A stretch of DNA of 64,000 nucleotides from Casuarius casuarius (lineage: Eukaryota; Chordata; Aves; Casuariiformes; Casuariidae): positions 8,933,286 through 8,997,285 of the forward strand of contig PTFA01000010.1 in NCBI GenBank assembly GCA_003342895.1, read 5' to 3'. How positions within the stretch are numbered: position 1 is the first letter of the stretch; every line of letters begins with the position of its first letter. Made by a program: the position numbers and the translations under genes. Of the stretch, positions 40,333 through 54,297 are shown piece after piece. Under the pieces are notes generated by a model. It did not search any database, was not told the DNA's origin, and was given only the letters and a program-made list of their open reading frames with translations.

Positions 40333-41680
40333 CTGAAAAAAAAAAAAATTGCCTCCCATTGTTTTATGTCCCTTCCAATTCCCCACATGCTGTAAGGAGC
40401 TAGTGATGGGGGATGATGCAGAAAAGCAAAGTCCAGCTATGCTGAACTTCTCCTCTCTCAGGGGCTACTTGTTCTATGATACATAATCTTCAGCATCTTC
40501 ATGTGAGCTTCTTGCTCCATTTTCAACCAGGTTTCCTTAATTTTTGTGTAAACATGATATGGCACAGCTCCAGCACCACTGTGCTCTTTAAAAGTAAATA
40601 TGAACATAAATTTAAAGCTTAAATAAATACATTTTTTCACAAAGAACAAGAGTCTCATTGTCTGGGTTGGCAAATTTACCTGAAGCTGTTTTTTTGATCC
40701 TTAATTGAAAAACTGAGCCTTCAGTGGCCAAAACATACACTGAAATGCTAAAGACATTGGGGCATTGGCATCTTCAGGAGCCTGGCAGTGGTTACTCCAA
40801 CCATGAGGGCTTTTTTGCTGAAAGTCTACTTTTGATTTATTTCTGTAATAAAGAGCAAATAGCTGTACCATCATAATGATTTGAGATTTGTTTCTGGCTA
40901 ACAGGCCTCTGGTGGCCTCATAAATTTGTTATGGAAGCACATATTAAAGAAAATGGAACCTGTCTGACAGGATACCCGGTATGACTCCAGTAGGTGGTAG
41001 AAAACACGCTCCTAACCACCTCCATGAGCAAAACTGCTCCAGTTTCTCCCTCTCTAGAGCTCTAATCTTGCGACTTTTCCAACATGCTCACTCTTCTCTG
41101 CACTTTTACAGAAAAGTATGTGAATTCCATAAGTTTTCCTCTGGTAACACCCAGGCAGAGCATCCTGGCTGGCTGGAGACAGCTCTATGGGAGGCTGAAA
41201 GGAAGAGAGGGAACATGGAGGTGAGGCAGGGATTAACTGCCCTCCCAAGAAGCAACCAGCCTAATGAATAACTGTGAAAGACTCTGCTGCCTGGAACATT
41301 AACGCTTAGAAATACCCAAAAGAAAATCAACACTCTCTCCCACAAGAGCAGCAATATCTCATCCCCAGGCTTGTGGATTGGACATGCCAGCTCAGAGTTC
41401 AGATTCATAAATTCATCTGTTTGAAATATGTATTTTTATGCACCTTGGTTCAGCTGTTTCTGAGAATGAGTTGTACCTCTGCAAAAGAAACTTAGGTAAC
41501 ATACGGAGAGTTCATGGCTTTCCGTGTGTCTGAATGAATGAGAACTGTAGGGTCAAGCAAATGCAGGCCTGCTGAAGTCTGCCTTGGCCCAAAACATCTC
41601 TGGGAGGAGTATCAGTTAAATCAGGTCTTTCCTACCCTTTGCACTATTCACTGGTGCATTGGAATCCAGCTCCAAAAATG

Positions 41681-41701
41681 TTTTTTTTTTTTTTTTTTTT
41701 T
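41681..41701 (+). repeat. Poly-T run (21 T)
   Basis: An uninterrupted T homopolymer follows ATG and precedes CCTCTGC. It is equivalent to a poly-A tail on the minus strand, but I see no retroposed body upstream on that strand. Confidence 0.85.
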
Positions 41702-41774
41702 CCTCTGCTATATTCCCAGTACTCTCAGTCTGTTCAATACAGCACCAGGATGTGAACTAGTAAGATAGGTGGGA

Positions 41775-41950
41775 GATCTGGATGCTTAGTGTTCTAGGTG
41801 CTGGCTTTGCACTCTGAGGTGCCAGGGAAAGCACTTCAATCCTCTGTTTCAGTATCCATCACCTGCAAAGTGGAAATAACACCACTCATTTTTTTTATCA
41901 TATTTTCCTCAAAGAGAAGCTCTGAAGACTAAAACACACCTGTATAAAAA
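41775..41950 (+). mobile_element. MIR-like SINE remnant
   Basis: The core 'aagcacttcaatcctctgtttcagtatccatcacctgcaaagtggaaataacaccactc' at 41830-41886 matches the MIR-type order 'agtcacttaacctctctgtgcctcagtttcc.catctgtaaaatggggataataacac', followed by a weak 'gaagctctgaagactaaa' tail. It is ancient and non-coding. Confidence 0.6.
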
Positions 41951-43684
41951 TTCAGGGATAAATAGCCATGGTTTTGATCCAATTTCAAGTCCCAAAGAGC
42001 TAGTGCAATCATTGTCATGGTCACTGTAAATGTCAACTCCCTTTGGCACCTGAGTTGAACTGGAGTTGTGTGTAAGTAGAACATGGAAGAGCTCCATCCT
42101 TTCTTGTTTTAATCTAGTTTCCAAAAGAAACAAGGATTATTCACTCACTCAGTGTGTGCTAGACTGTTCAATTCCTCCTCCATGCTAGTAGCTTTTGAAA
42201 CCCATTGGCCAATTTCAATCAAATTTAACAGAGACAGTGGCACTGGCTCAATGCATTGTCGAAACCAATAGCTGACTAGGACATGGAGGTGGAAGACCAG
42301 CTTGGTTACACTGTAGCCCCAATTCTCTCAGTCTTTCTCCCACCCGTCAGTTCTGTCACTGTTACAAAATTTAGCCAAAACTTAGTTAAGAAATCTTGAG
42401 GCTGACACGGCAGTTTTAAACACAGGAATTTTGCACAGGAAGTTTCCTGACAATAGTTGGAAAGTGTCTCTCTGAGGAAAGGGATGTATTGTGAGCTCCT
42501 TCCTTATTAAACACCAAAAAATGCAGCCATGAGACACAAGTCTGCAGGAAACCAGGTGCCTATTTCGCTCTGTACAAATCTACCTTTTTCTGTCTCAACG
42601 CTCAATTCACATGTTTATCTGAAACCTGCAGGCTGTAAGGGCTTTATTATTGATAACCTAATTTAGTCTCTTTCAATGTTTGTAGCACCCCATGAGAGAC
42701 TTTGAATGCTCTTGAATGTATTTGCTGTTTAGTTATTCCATAAAGCTGTATCTATAAATGGCTTAGATAGCTGCTCCCTGTTAGAAATTGAAATTTGAAC
42801 TATGTTGTTCAGTTTTAACTGGATGCATGAGTCACATGACATTTTTTGGCCCTGAGTAGATCTGTACTGAATGAGTGTTCTGAATTCGTTCTGAATTCTT
42901 TCAGCATGCCTGAATTAAGAATTTACTTCTTATGAATACTATCTTCAAGCTCCTTCAAATTTATTGAGAACATTACTGGCAGTAAACTATGTTCAAAGGA
43001 TATTCATGGAAGGGGAACAAAACGGGGCAGTGCCATACCCAACAAAAATCATGTTATCTGCACAAATACTACTTATTTCAGGCTTCAGTTACCACACTGT
43101 TTTATTACAATCCAAATGCCTGTATGCACTATACAGCATTAGACGATGACAAGCTTCTTGCCCCAAAGATGTTACAGTCTCTGAGATACATTTGTCAATA
43201 TATTTTATTGCTTTTAGACCAGAGGAGCCCTGAGTCACTACAACCACTCTGTTGTAACAGACCAAGGAATCAGGCCAAAAAAGTCTGAATCAAAGAGCTC
43301 TGTCTATATTGAATACTGGAGGCATGATTCTTCTTTTCTGAAGTGCTTATCTTCATAGGATATTCGCTGGAATAACTAGAGCAGAATAATTGCTTCTTCA
43401 AAGGCCATTTCAGAACCACTCTGGGCTGAAGTTGTTTTCTTCCAAATAATTTTTCTATTTTAGCAGTATATCAATTATTCTGGGATACAAGTGGCTTTCA
43501 TTCCAGAATGTCATTTACTTTAAGATAATCTGGGATCATGGAATACTTTATGTCACAATAACTGGCTAATTTTTCTCTGTAGATGAGAATTCTTTAGAGA
43601 ATTATTCATTAGCACTAAAAATTAATATCTTTTTATTCCAAAAACTTGCAGTAATGTAAATGGGAAATACATTCCACTATAACT

Positions 43685-43835
43685 GCATTTAAAATCATAT
43701 TATATTATTAAATACATATATAATATAAATAAATGGTAATTTATGTATCTGATAGTATGATATATAAATGATAATATATTTATCTTAATTTGTTTATTTT
43801 ATTTATTTTAAATTATCAGTTATAAATTCTACTAA
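43685..43835. repeat. AT-rich low-complexity block
   Basis: About 150 bp made almost only of A and T, with many TATA, ATAAAT and TTTATT words, including 'tttatttatttt' at its right end. There is no gene. Such blocks often come from decayed (TA)n or (TTTA)n microsatellites. Confidence 0.75.
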
Positions 43836-44738
43836 GTCTTATACATCTACTCATCTACTTTACAGACCTTTTAGACCATTGAGTCACATAAAATGGCCTT
43901 TGTCTAGGTGAGAACCGGGACTTAAGAATTTAAGACAGGTAGTCTTTCTTCTTCCTGTAAATAAACTATAATTGTGGATCATCGCTGAAAATATCCCTTG
44001 GAAAGCTATATTGTGGATTAGAATGTTTAGAATTTGGGGAACAAGGAGGGAGAAGATAACCTATTTTGACCTAAATAAAGGTCAAGTTCTGCAGCCAGTT
44101 CTTTACACTGTATCCCCATTCATTTCTGTGGAAGAAATTTGTGAGAAATAGATGAAAAGAATGGGTCCTAATGAACTACTGATCTTTCCTCATGGAAAAT
44201 AATTGATGTGACTACAGAAATGGTAGGCTGAAATACTATGAGTTATTTTCCCATGAAAGTATCAAAGATCAAAACGAAAATAGCATGAATACTGCTTTAC
44301 TGTTAGTTTCTTGAATGTAGTTCAGGGGTTTTCAACATTATTTACAATCTTTCTCATATTTTCCTGGATTTGGAAAACTACATCACAACCAACACTGAAA
44401 ATAATATAAGTGCAAGCATGGACAAAGACAAGCCATATTCAATATTTATTCCAGAGCACAATGGTGAATATGTTTTATTCTCATCAACACTTTTGTCTGA
44501 ATAGCAGTCAGCTGTCAGCTGCATTCATTTTGATGCCAACAGTCAGTGACATACAACTTTTCTGTTCTAGACAAAGCTCATACTAGTATCTTTCTAACAC
44601 TTAATTTCCCATTTTCTGATTTCATTTCAAAACTTGCAACATTTAACTAGAGTTTCCCATGATGTCAGAAAACCAATAGTATATTAATTATGCCACTTTT
44701 AAAAGAAAGTCCTGAGCCAGTCTATTTTTGGCACTTAC

Positions 44739-44779
44739 CTTACGCTTTACAAACTCAGTAGAACTGTATGAGGAATTTG
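44739..44779 (-). other. Candidate 41-bp exon
   Basis: Minus strand: acceptor CCCTTCATGCATTTCAG, 41 bp, then AAG|GTAAGTGCC, a near-perfect donor. Only one frame is open: two bases in, codon boundary out, reading NSSYSSTEFVKRK. The outgoing phase fits the 67-bp segment at 38.6 kb, and the incoming phase fits the 71-bp segment at 54.3 kb. STEFVKR followed by the 38.6-kb segment loosely resembles the aldo/keto reductase stretch 'xPEYVKKACExSL'. The fit is suggestive but short. Confidence 0.25.
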
Positions 44780-47117
44780 CTGAAATGCATGAAGGGATTG
44801 ATGACAGTCTAAGACAAGGCTGATCCTCCTCTCATTAAGATTAAAGATGTAGATTAGGTTTGGTATTTTGGAGGTCTGAATGTTACAATTGACAACCATA
44901 TTCTGGGCATGAGAGGGAATGAGTTATCTTGACACCCACCGGGGGGGCTCAGAACTACTTATGTTGCAAAAAAAGACAAAAAGATTTAATAAAGGTCCTC
45001 AGGCAGAGAGGTGAGCCTGACCTGGAGTTTAATAACTGAAGACCAAATTATAGAAAAGCATAATTAAAATCACTTTTTACTCTTTAGAAAGCAGAAGAAA
45101 ATATAACCTGAGACAGAGCACATAAAATACCCCGATGGCATCAGTGGGTGCTCCATCTTTTGTCTAAAAGTCAATATCAGGAATGTTACCTGAATCCTGA
45201 GACACTTTTTTTTTTTTTATTACCAGACCCCTGCCCTTCCCAAGACAGAGAAGGAAATTAAGTACTAAGAACAGTTGCCCAAACTCTATTCTCACAAACC
45301 TCTTTGTATCACTAAGGATTCTCCATAAGGCAGAAAATTCATAGTTAAGACTGACATGGCAGCCTTTGAAATGCAATACTACAAAAAGGGTAGGAAAAGG
45401 AAAAAGAAAAGGATGAGAGCTTCAGAGTTGCAGTGGGCAAGCTGTTGGCCTTAGCGGAGAATTTTCTGGCTTCTGTTGTTCTTGTTTCACAATCCCACTG
45501 TTATTTAAATGTAAAATAGATTTTTTTTTCATACTGAAAAGTTTTTTTTTTATTGTCAGGCCTTTCATGTTGGTATTCAGAACTTGGAAAAATTGTTTTC
45601 CTCCTCATTCTGCCAGGCTAGTAAAGAAGAGGAATTAGGTGATGAGTACTGTATATTTGTTGGCAAAATATCTCAAGAATATTAAATGAAACTTTACCAC
45701 TTTTCTCTGAGTATTTTGCTTCAGCACATAGAGCTCAATCTGTCCAAATGCACAGATATTAGAAGGTGCACTGCTAGACTGAGCACGGCTGCTAAAATGC
45801 TATCATGCTACACAATCAAATTTCTGTGTCAACTCTACTGATGAAATATGTTTTGTTATCAAACCACACAACCCAAAGTGAGCACAATTGTCAATCTTAT
45901 GCACTGAAAGCATCATAGGTAACCAAATATTTTTGGTAACAGCACGTGAAGGTAATTAAGGTTAATTATCTGCAACTACAGAGCTCTGCTATTGGCACAA
46001 CAATCTGCTTCCATGACAACCTAAAATTCATTTGATCTTTCTCTGTTTTGAAAGCATGGGCAATTTAGCTTTTTTCATGCCCAGACACAGTGGAATAAAA
46101 CCTTTTATGGTTTTTAATTAAATAAAAACTGTGAATACCTGGTGGACTTGCATCAGAAATCTTGCATGTGGCCTGCTGTGGCTCAAAAAACTTCCGCAGA
46201 TGGTAAAATTATTATTATTTCTCATTGTAAGAAATTCTGTGGGTTTCCTGTTATTCTGCAGACCGAGTAATTAACTCTATTCCACTCAGGGGAGGAATAA
46301 CAGTGGGTCTTTGGGCTCTAGGCCAGGCATTCAGTAGAAGCACAAAATTCAACCAGGTGCAGCAACTGGCAATGAAGGAGAGCAAAGTAGTCTTGGTCAC
46401 TACGTCTGGCAGGAACATATCAATGCTTTAAGTAAAACATGTCTGTTTCTTGCAGAACAGGATGGGGAAATAAAACCAAAAGGGACAAATGTAGAGATGA
46501 GAGAAAGTGGTATTCCTGTCCTGGCAAAATGCTTGAGATTCTTGAAGTATTCCTGATAGGAACAAACCCATTTTTTTCCTTAGGTGTAAAAGCACAAAAG
46601 CACAACAATCCAGGGGATAAAGTATTCTTCAAGGATGTAGGAGATTTCAGATCAAATGCCAATTCCACTCTAAAAACTTCTACATGGCAGGCATCTTGAT
46701 CGCTCTGATATCCTGGGTGGGGAGGGACTTTCTCAGTCAATCTGTTTGAAGGTGACCAATTTAAGGTCATCCACTGAAGATGACCAATGAAGGTGATCTA
46801 CTAGAGCACAAGGCTGGATCCAGCCTGTCATGTCAACTGGTCTAAACAATAGGGTACTGTGTAGCATGAGGTTAGTCCTTCCTGGAAGTTTTACCTATAA
46901 TCTGAGAAATCTTCTATTCCAAAACTTTGTTTGAAAAGGGTCATTTCTGACAAATCAACATCTTGCAGAACACTTTAGGCTAAAACACTAACTGATTTTT
47001 ATGGAAGAAAGGTTGATAAACCTGTGATAGAAAATGCTCCTTTGATTTCTGACCACAATGTAGTTTTAACAACTGAGAAAAAATATAATCTCTTCATCAC
47101 AATTCTGAGCATCATTT

Positions 47118-47146
47118 CCTCTCCTCTCCTCACCTCACCTCACCTA
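47118..47146 (+). repeat. Pentanucleotide microsatellite (CCTCT)n(CCTCA)n
   Basis: CCTCT units followed by three CCTCA units and a diverged CCTAC, six pentamers in all. No gene is attached. Confidence 0.85.
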
Positions 47147-50100
47147 CATTAGTGAGGCTGAGCAAGCAAATTACCTTAGTACAACTATTCCTCACTGTAT
47201 TCTGATTCAGGTTTGTCTACATGGCAAGGTGGATCTAGCAGACAGGATGCTTCCACCTGGATTTCAGGTGATTTTGGAGGTTTTCTAGTCTGCTAAAGTA
47301 TAGAAGTACATTCAGCCTCACAAAATGTCATTAAGCTAATGCTGTACACAGGTGAATCCAGAAACCAATGTACCTAGCCCAGACAAGTGCTTCAGACGAG
47401 GATCTGATCTCAAGATGAGAAGGCCAGTTTTGACTATGAGAATGACAACAATCCCCTCCCGTTTTCCTTTGCTTTTCTTCTCCATATTCTACTTCCTTTT
47501 AAACTTTACTTTTAAGTGATATCTCTCATATAATTGTTCCCTTCGTTTCTTCTTTGTATTCCTCTTCCCTTCCCCTGTGTTGCCCACCAGTCACCTTATC
47601 TTTAGTTCATCTCTTTATTAACTCCTTTCATCCCAGGTTGTTCCTCCCCAAATCCAGTTTCTTTCTTTCTTTTCTCATTGCATGTTTGCAATATTTGGAA
47701 TAAGTGGTTTTTCATCCTGTAAAATGGATGATTATATCTACCTATGAGTGCAGGAAACTGCATACATAACTGACTGAAGTGGAAGATTGTGGTAACTCAT
47801 GATTTGCTAATTGTACTGTGTCTTTTTGCTGTGATTGGCTGAAAGACAGTGTAATAACCAATAGTGTTTGTTTTTTCATTCCTCTCTCCTAAATTGTCAG
47901 TTTACATGTTTTTTTATTGAATCAAGATGGAATTTGTGTGGCTAGACTTATTACCAGGAAAATCATTTGGTTTCTTTAAAGGACATGTACCTGCCTCAGC
48001 TCAGGAGAGACAGAACGGTGAAAGCCACAGCCTTACGGTGTCTTAGAATTAGCAAAAAAGATTCATCTGTGTTTCCTGGGGGTGTACTGTGACAGCTGGA
48101 CTTGTGAGTACTGTTATAGACACATCAGCGTTGCATGACCCCCAGGGTAGGAGATATCTCTTTAATGGCCTGTACAGAACAGCTTCTACAACCTGACTTA
48201 CTCTGGCCCCAAAACAATAAAAATGCTGAGTGTCATAGTTTTGTTTGAAATGACACCAGCTCTAAACAGTTACAACAGTATGTTAGAAAAAATTGTTATT
48301 ACGTTAATGAACAAAAGTCAATGTCATTTTCCACAGCATATCAGTAGCGGGAGAGACATGTCAAATCATCTCATAATTATGTAAGTGTGTGTTAGGTAGA
48401 ACCACCTCAGAAATGGCAGTCTGTCTTAGCATATTGTCTGTAGTTGATTCCTGGAAGGTCTTAAATTTAGAAAATGGAATGGCAGTTTTTCAAAACCTGG
48501 GTATCTTAAACTTGGAAAAGAGATGTCTAAGCTGGAGCAGTAGCTCAAGTGTGGGCCTTCAGGAGCTTAAAAGCAGCTCCCATGGGAAGGGGGGTTTGAC
48601 CCTGGCTGTGACCTCCCTGCAGAACTGTCTGGGAGCTTCTGCCCATAGTCACCCAAGGAAGGGAGTTGACCTTAGCTGCACTATCTCTAAGTTGGCCCTG
48701 GCTCCAGGCAGCCAACCGTCCAGCAAGGGCGGACTATCCTGGGGTCCTTACACCCATCTGATTCATTCAGAAGCAGCTGACTTCCTTCTGTAGCAGGGCT
48801 GTCTGATAAGAAATGATTCCCTTTTTGCAGATTAGTGAGTCTTTTGGCATTTGATTTAGTTTCATGCTGGAAGAGACAGAACTTTTTTTGAATTTTTATT
48901 TTATTTTACATATGGAGACCAATGAGTAACTGATACCTAAGTAAATACAGAAATTACCCGGATCATATGCTTGAGAGGAGGACCAGGTAGCCTATCGGAG
49001 AGAGTGCTTTCACACAAGCTGTAGGATACCCCCGTTGATTACTTGCTCCTCTTTAATTTGGGGGACCTTGTCTGACATTGGAAGGTTGATGTTATGTCCT
49101 TGGCTGAAATAGAACCTGAATTTAAACCTGGGTTTCCTAAATACTGTTTTTTTCTGTTCACTTACCTATTTTGGCCAGAAATGTTACACCTGTCAATAAT
49201 TCTACATCAATATTATATGGCAATAATGGGTAACACAGTATTGCTGTCTCTTTTCTCACCCTTTTGATTTATATGTGTGTTTGAAAGCACCACAATCATC
49301 TCCCAACAAGAGCTTCTATGGCAGTCACCATTTGCCTGAAGTACATGTTATGACAATTTTGTCTTTGAAGGACAAGGAAGATATTCTTTCTCTTCCAAAT
49401 CCAAGTGACTCTTAAAGTTGCTAGTTATATCATGAGATAGAATTCAAGTTTTATTTCATAATGAATTAAGAATTTATTTTTGTGTATCCAAGAATAACAA
49501 GGTTACCTCTGATGGCACCAATAGGCCTTAATTGCCCTAGGCAGCCTCTTCTGAGGCCTCCATGAGCACACCTGCTACCCATTGCCCTAGGAGCTCCATT
49601 TAAGTTCATAGCTCTTTCCTAGCCTATGCTGCAAGTGTGCCTGGTTCAGCTCTGTATGTGCTTGCTTATTGATGGGGCTTCCTTGATGGAATCTAGATGA
49701 ATGTTGTAGACAGCTTTATCTCCAGTCCTGTCCTACTATTTTTGTCTGGAGAGCCTAAGTGGACTCTGGCCCTTACACATTTCCTTGACTTGTGCAAGGC
49801 TCTCTGTGGACACAGTTATCGGCACCCTGATCTGCCCACCCTATTCAGATACTCTGGGACTGTGCCCTGGTTGGTGAGGGTGACCTCACTTCCTGTGCTG
49901 GGGTCATCCCTAGATCCTGGTGTATCCTCCTTTGCAGAGCAGCCCCATTCTCACTGATCTCTGAAACTGAGAGCTCTGAATCTCCTGATGATGTTAAGCG
50001 GTAGAGGCTGAAGAGCACACAGCAGGCTGGAGGAGGTCTGTCCATAAAATGGTGAGAAACATGCACCTGTGTGCATATTTTTTTGTATGTATTTACTAGC

Positions 50101-52183
50101 TATCTGCTACATAGAGAATGGCATTATTCATTGTAATGTGGTGTAACCTGTGAGCTTGGCCTTTTAGATCTTTTATATTCTATGACTGTGCCAACATATG
50201 ATGTCACCTTGTTAGTGGGTGTTTTTAATATATTCCTTGAAAACCTACCGGGCTCCTGAACACCTGGTGTAAATCAGGTAGTTCCATTAGAGTTATTTGG
50301 GCTGTGCCAACCTGTGCCACTTAAGAATATGACCCAAATTAAGGACAGATTCCTCTCATGCCAGCTCTTTGCAAAGGAGACTTATCGAGAGAGCTGCAGA
50401 AGACCTTGGAGACTACACTAGAGTGCTTTCTGTCAGGGGACACTTTCAGACTTGGAGTCTCTTTGTGCTGCAGTTCTTGTAATCACTTATACCCAGTGCA
50501 GGACGAGTGTAAAATACTATAAACATGAGAGTGTGTATTTTAAGTTCCCTTTGCAGCAATAGGAATATGGGAGAGCAACAGTCAACCGAAGCTAATAAAA
50601 TCAATGCTGGCATGATGCAGAAGGTTGGAGTAGACAATAAACAAACAGACTCATCTTTTGCAAATTATTCATTTGTTCATGTGAGCCACACAGCTCAGGA
50701 AAGAGTTTATAAGCAGCTAAAATTCCCACCCTGAGTTTCTGAATGGATTCAGCGTTCTGCATGCAGTCCAAGTGCCCCCTCACTACGTTTTGGCTTTGTC
50801 AATAGCTGCAGTAATAAGCACTCTCCTCAAGCTTAACTGTTCTTGAAGCTTTCTCTGGGGGACTCCTCCACCACAGCTGCAAGTTTCCTCTGCTGCAGTG
50901 ACACATTCCCAATCCTCTTATATCATGCTTTGGATCAATAAGATCTGTCTGCCAGCATGAGTCAGCAGTAAACACTGTCCCTGTACAATTTTGTGAGCAG
51001 CTGAGTGGAGGGTGGCATTCCACAAGCTCTCTATCCGCACATAGGGTCCCCGAAGTTGCCATGCTCTTGGTCGTTCAGTCAATTCCCAACAGTATCTAGA
51101 ATTTATTACTGCTGTTTTTCATATGCTATGTGCTTCTGGGTTGAGAGACTGCCAAAATAGCATGAGAGGCAAACCTCACAGATCTTTTCTCATGAGATTT
51201 CCTTTTCTCTTCTCTGATCTCATACAATTCCCCACCCAGTTTTTCCATGCCCAAATGATTCAGATAACTTGGACAAGAATTGACAGTTCTGGGTATTTAT
51301 CCAGAATTGCAAGCCAATATTTTTTATATTCCTCCATTATTATAGTGTAATGTATATTTACAGACCTGAGTGGAAAACACAAATATTTATCTGTCATATG
51401 GATATTTGTTTAACTTTAAAAGTTTATTTCAGTTCACTCATTCATGTATGCTTTTAATGAGTGTTTGAGCTTTCTTAGCAGAATCCTCATGGAAAATGCA
51501 TTGTTTTTATTGTAGCTTGAATTTTTAACTACCTGCCAGAAACTTCAACTGGATAGCCAAAAGCAACGTGACTTTTCAATTTTCCATTCAAGTGTGCAGT
51601 TTATAATGTGTACTGCTGCTAATTAGCTATGTAAGAGTAGATGCAAGTGATGTGTATTGCATGCAGTACTCCATAGTAGCAATAGCCTACTGATGACATT
51701 CATGGTCTGTGTGACCATAGCTTGAAGTACTAGAACTAGGCTTTGGTCATTCCTAGACCCTTTATGGGAAAGGGCAGGTGTAATTTTAGTATTTATCTAT
51801 TTAAAATCAGTGCTAAACTCACATTTTAGGTTTGGATACCACTTCTCATGTTATAAAGGATTACGAAGAGCTATGCCACCTTGAGTGGACTTCCTGTAGA
51901 AGACCATAACCTTCAACATGAGTGCCCTGGATCTAACTCAGACATAGCCTCCTTCTGACACACAGTAAGTGTAACTCATGTCTGCTGCAAACGGTCTGTG
52001 ATACTCGATCATATCCAATCCTGCACCTAGTATCAGAATGTTAGATGCCTACTCTGCAACACAGGCAAGGATGAATTTAAGAATTGCTGACAAGAACATA
52101 CTTCTACACAGAACAGTTCTTAGTCAATTTTATGGCACAATTCCTTTTTGCTTTGATTTTAAAGTGAATAGGATTAGTGCGTT

Positions 52184-52199
52184 TGTGGTGGTGGTGGTG
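52184..52199 (+). repeat. (TGG)n microsatellite
   Basis: Five TGG units followed by a T run. Short and non-coding. Confidence 0.8.
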
Positions 52200-54074
52200 T
52201 TTTTTTTACAGATTTTTTCCTTCCCTGACTAAGCTCTTCAAGCACTTCCTCATTTAACCCAATCTTCAGAGTCCTGAATTGTCTGCTCAGCTCAAAAGAA
52301 CCTTCTTCAGAGCTTCAGAGGGCAAATGAAACACTTCAAGTTTACCTTGTAGAGGAATGGAGTTAGCAGCAGTAATTCCTTTGTGATGGAGATGAGAAGA
52401 AATGGCAACAGAAATATCTAAAGCATTTGCCTGATAGATTGCTGATATGTGACTATTTCCTACTTAATCATAAGCAATATTCATTTATTCAAGGTCACAG
52501 AATCCCATACACTCTTGTAGTGGTATTTTTATAACCATACTGATCAAGAGCTCTCAAAGGAGAGGCAGGTCCCTGCTGAGGCTCCACAGGGCTGGACAAC
52601 TCTTTCTCCAAAGCTCTTCTTTCACAACCAGGTGATTGCATAGCTGTGCGGTATCAGAGCTGGCTAGGAGTGCAGGTAGCTAAACTCTTTGGGAGAGGGG
52701 GAGATGCACTCAGGGCCCAGATGCAAGGTTTTTAGGGAGTGTTTCTTTTTTTTTAATTTAATCAAATGGAGTGATACAAATTAAAAAAAAATATATATGC
52801 ACAGGCTTTCTTTCAGGCTTGCCAGCTCTTCTGTCCACGCACCTCATCTCACTTCTTTGTACTAGCATGAATAAGAATGGCAAAGTGAACTGCTGTTTCT
52901 CACAATCACACAACTGACGGCTAGTGGACTTTGAACTTGAAAGGTTCAGAATCATTGTAGCATTTCAGTTCCTTACTGGTGAGTGAGGATAAGATTATTA
53001 CGAGGTCCCACAATGCTTTGTGTTTTGATCAATAACCGTGAGATTGCTAATCCTGTAGAAGCTTTTCTATGTTAAAAGAATAAAGAAAATCATTCATCTC
53101 TCCCTTTCTCAAGAAAAAGGGTGTAATCAATGGGGAACCTGCCAGTTGCAAGATATAACATTCCTGTTTATGATGGCAGGAGAGACATAAAAATCTTCAC
53201 AGTCCTTGGCATACCTTCCCTGTGGGTCTTGGCACCAGGGGCAATGCCATTTCACCCAGAAAAGTGCCTTCTGTTTTAGCATGGTAACCATGCACACTAG
53301 CCAGAGATGATTTTGGAATAGATCCTTACTTCTTCTTTTCTTTTCCTTTAAAAAAAAATCCTTTAAAAAAAAGATAAATTTTTGTTTTGGTAAAAATAAA
53401 AAATGAAGGAGACCTACTTATTCACAGTGTAAAGTCTTTGAGAAGCACAGAGTTCTAATTGTTGGAGTGGAAAAATCAACTATTTAAGAAATGTAGAAAA
53501 CCACTTTTTTATTTCAAGGTTGAAACATAGTGGCTCTCTGAGCCAGGACTCACAAATTTTAGCTTTACCTTCTAGGCTTTGGCATCTCATGTATCCTGGC
53601 AATTAGTTTGGCCTGTACAGTAAAATTCTGGGGCTGAGTTTGATTAAGAGAACATTTATGAATAACATCCTCAGAAAAATTAAAGCCATGGCCAGGACTA
53701 GGCCACAGTGGCAGTGAAGTAGGTATGCTCTATGGCTAAGCTGTTCCATAAAACAGATGAACCAAGCAGTTCATAACTCTTTACATTGATAGCAGTCATC
53801 ACTCCTCTTTCACAACTTGCTAAGCCCAATTGGAAATTCCTGAAATTTTCATTTCAATTCTTTCTAAGTACATTTGCCAATTGCAGTGGAAAACACCAGG
53901 CATGGTGGTATATTTATGAATATGATGCTATTGACATGATGGATGAATCATAGCTTGCATAGGATGGGAAAGAAAGAACAATCTATTTAATCCTCTTTAA
54001 AAAATTGAGAATTAGAAAGGCTATTACCTATGTAGGCCCAGATCTTGTAGCCCTTAATCCCACTGATATGACTG

Positions 54075-54084
54075 NNNNNNNNNN
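54075..54084. other. Assembly gap (10 N)
   Basis: Ten N bases stand for missing sequence of unknown size. The gap directly abuts a 34-base poly-A run, which is the probable cause of the assembly break. Confidence 1.

Positions 54085-54118
<34 letters not shown>
54085..54118 (+). repeat. Poly-A run (34 A) next to gap
   Basis: An uninterrupted run of 34 A follows the gap. It may be a genuine homopolymer or retroposon tail, or an assembly artefact. With the 5' side missing, the element that might own it cannot be seen. The sequence left of the gap (about 54025-54074) looks like a fragment of the degenerate dispersed repeat seen elsewhere. Confidence 0.9.
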
Positions 54119-54120
<2 letters not shown>

Positions 54121-54297
54121 CTACTACTAGTCTTGTAAGTATGTGGATCTTTTCAAATTTTGATAACCATTTACTGCAAGCCAATTTTAGTAAGCAGTGC
54201 TCTTTTCAGTCCTTCACAGACTTGTGCAGGGATCAGGCTGGCTACTGAGCTGGTTATTTTGACAGATTGAGCTGACCTATACTTTAAGTGGACTTAC

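Noticed and set aside
48389..48793. 134-codon open frame on the plus strand
   Set aside because: It lies in a GC-richer block, where chance open frames are longer. There is no recognisable domain, Kozak context or splice structure.
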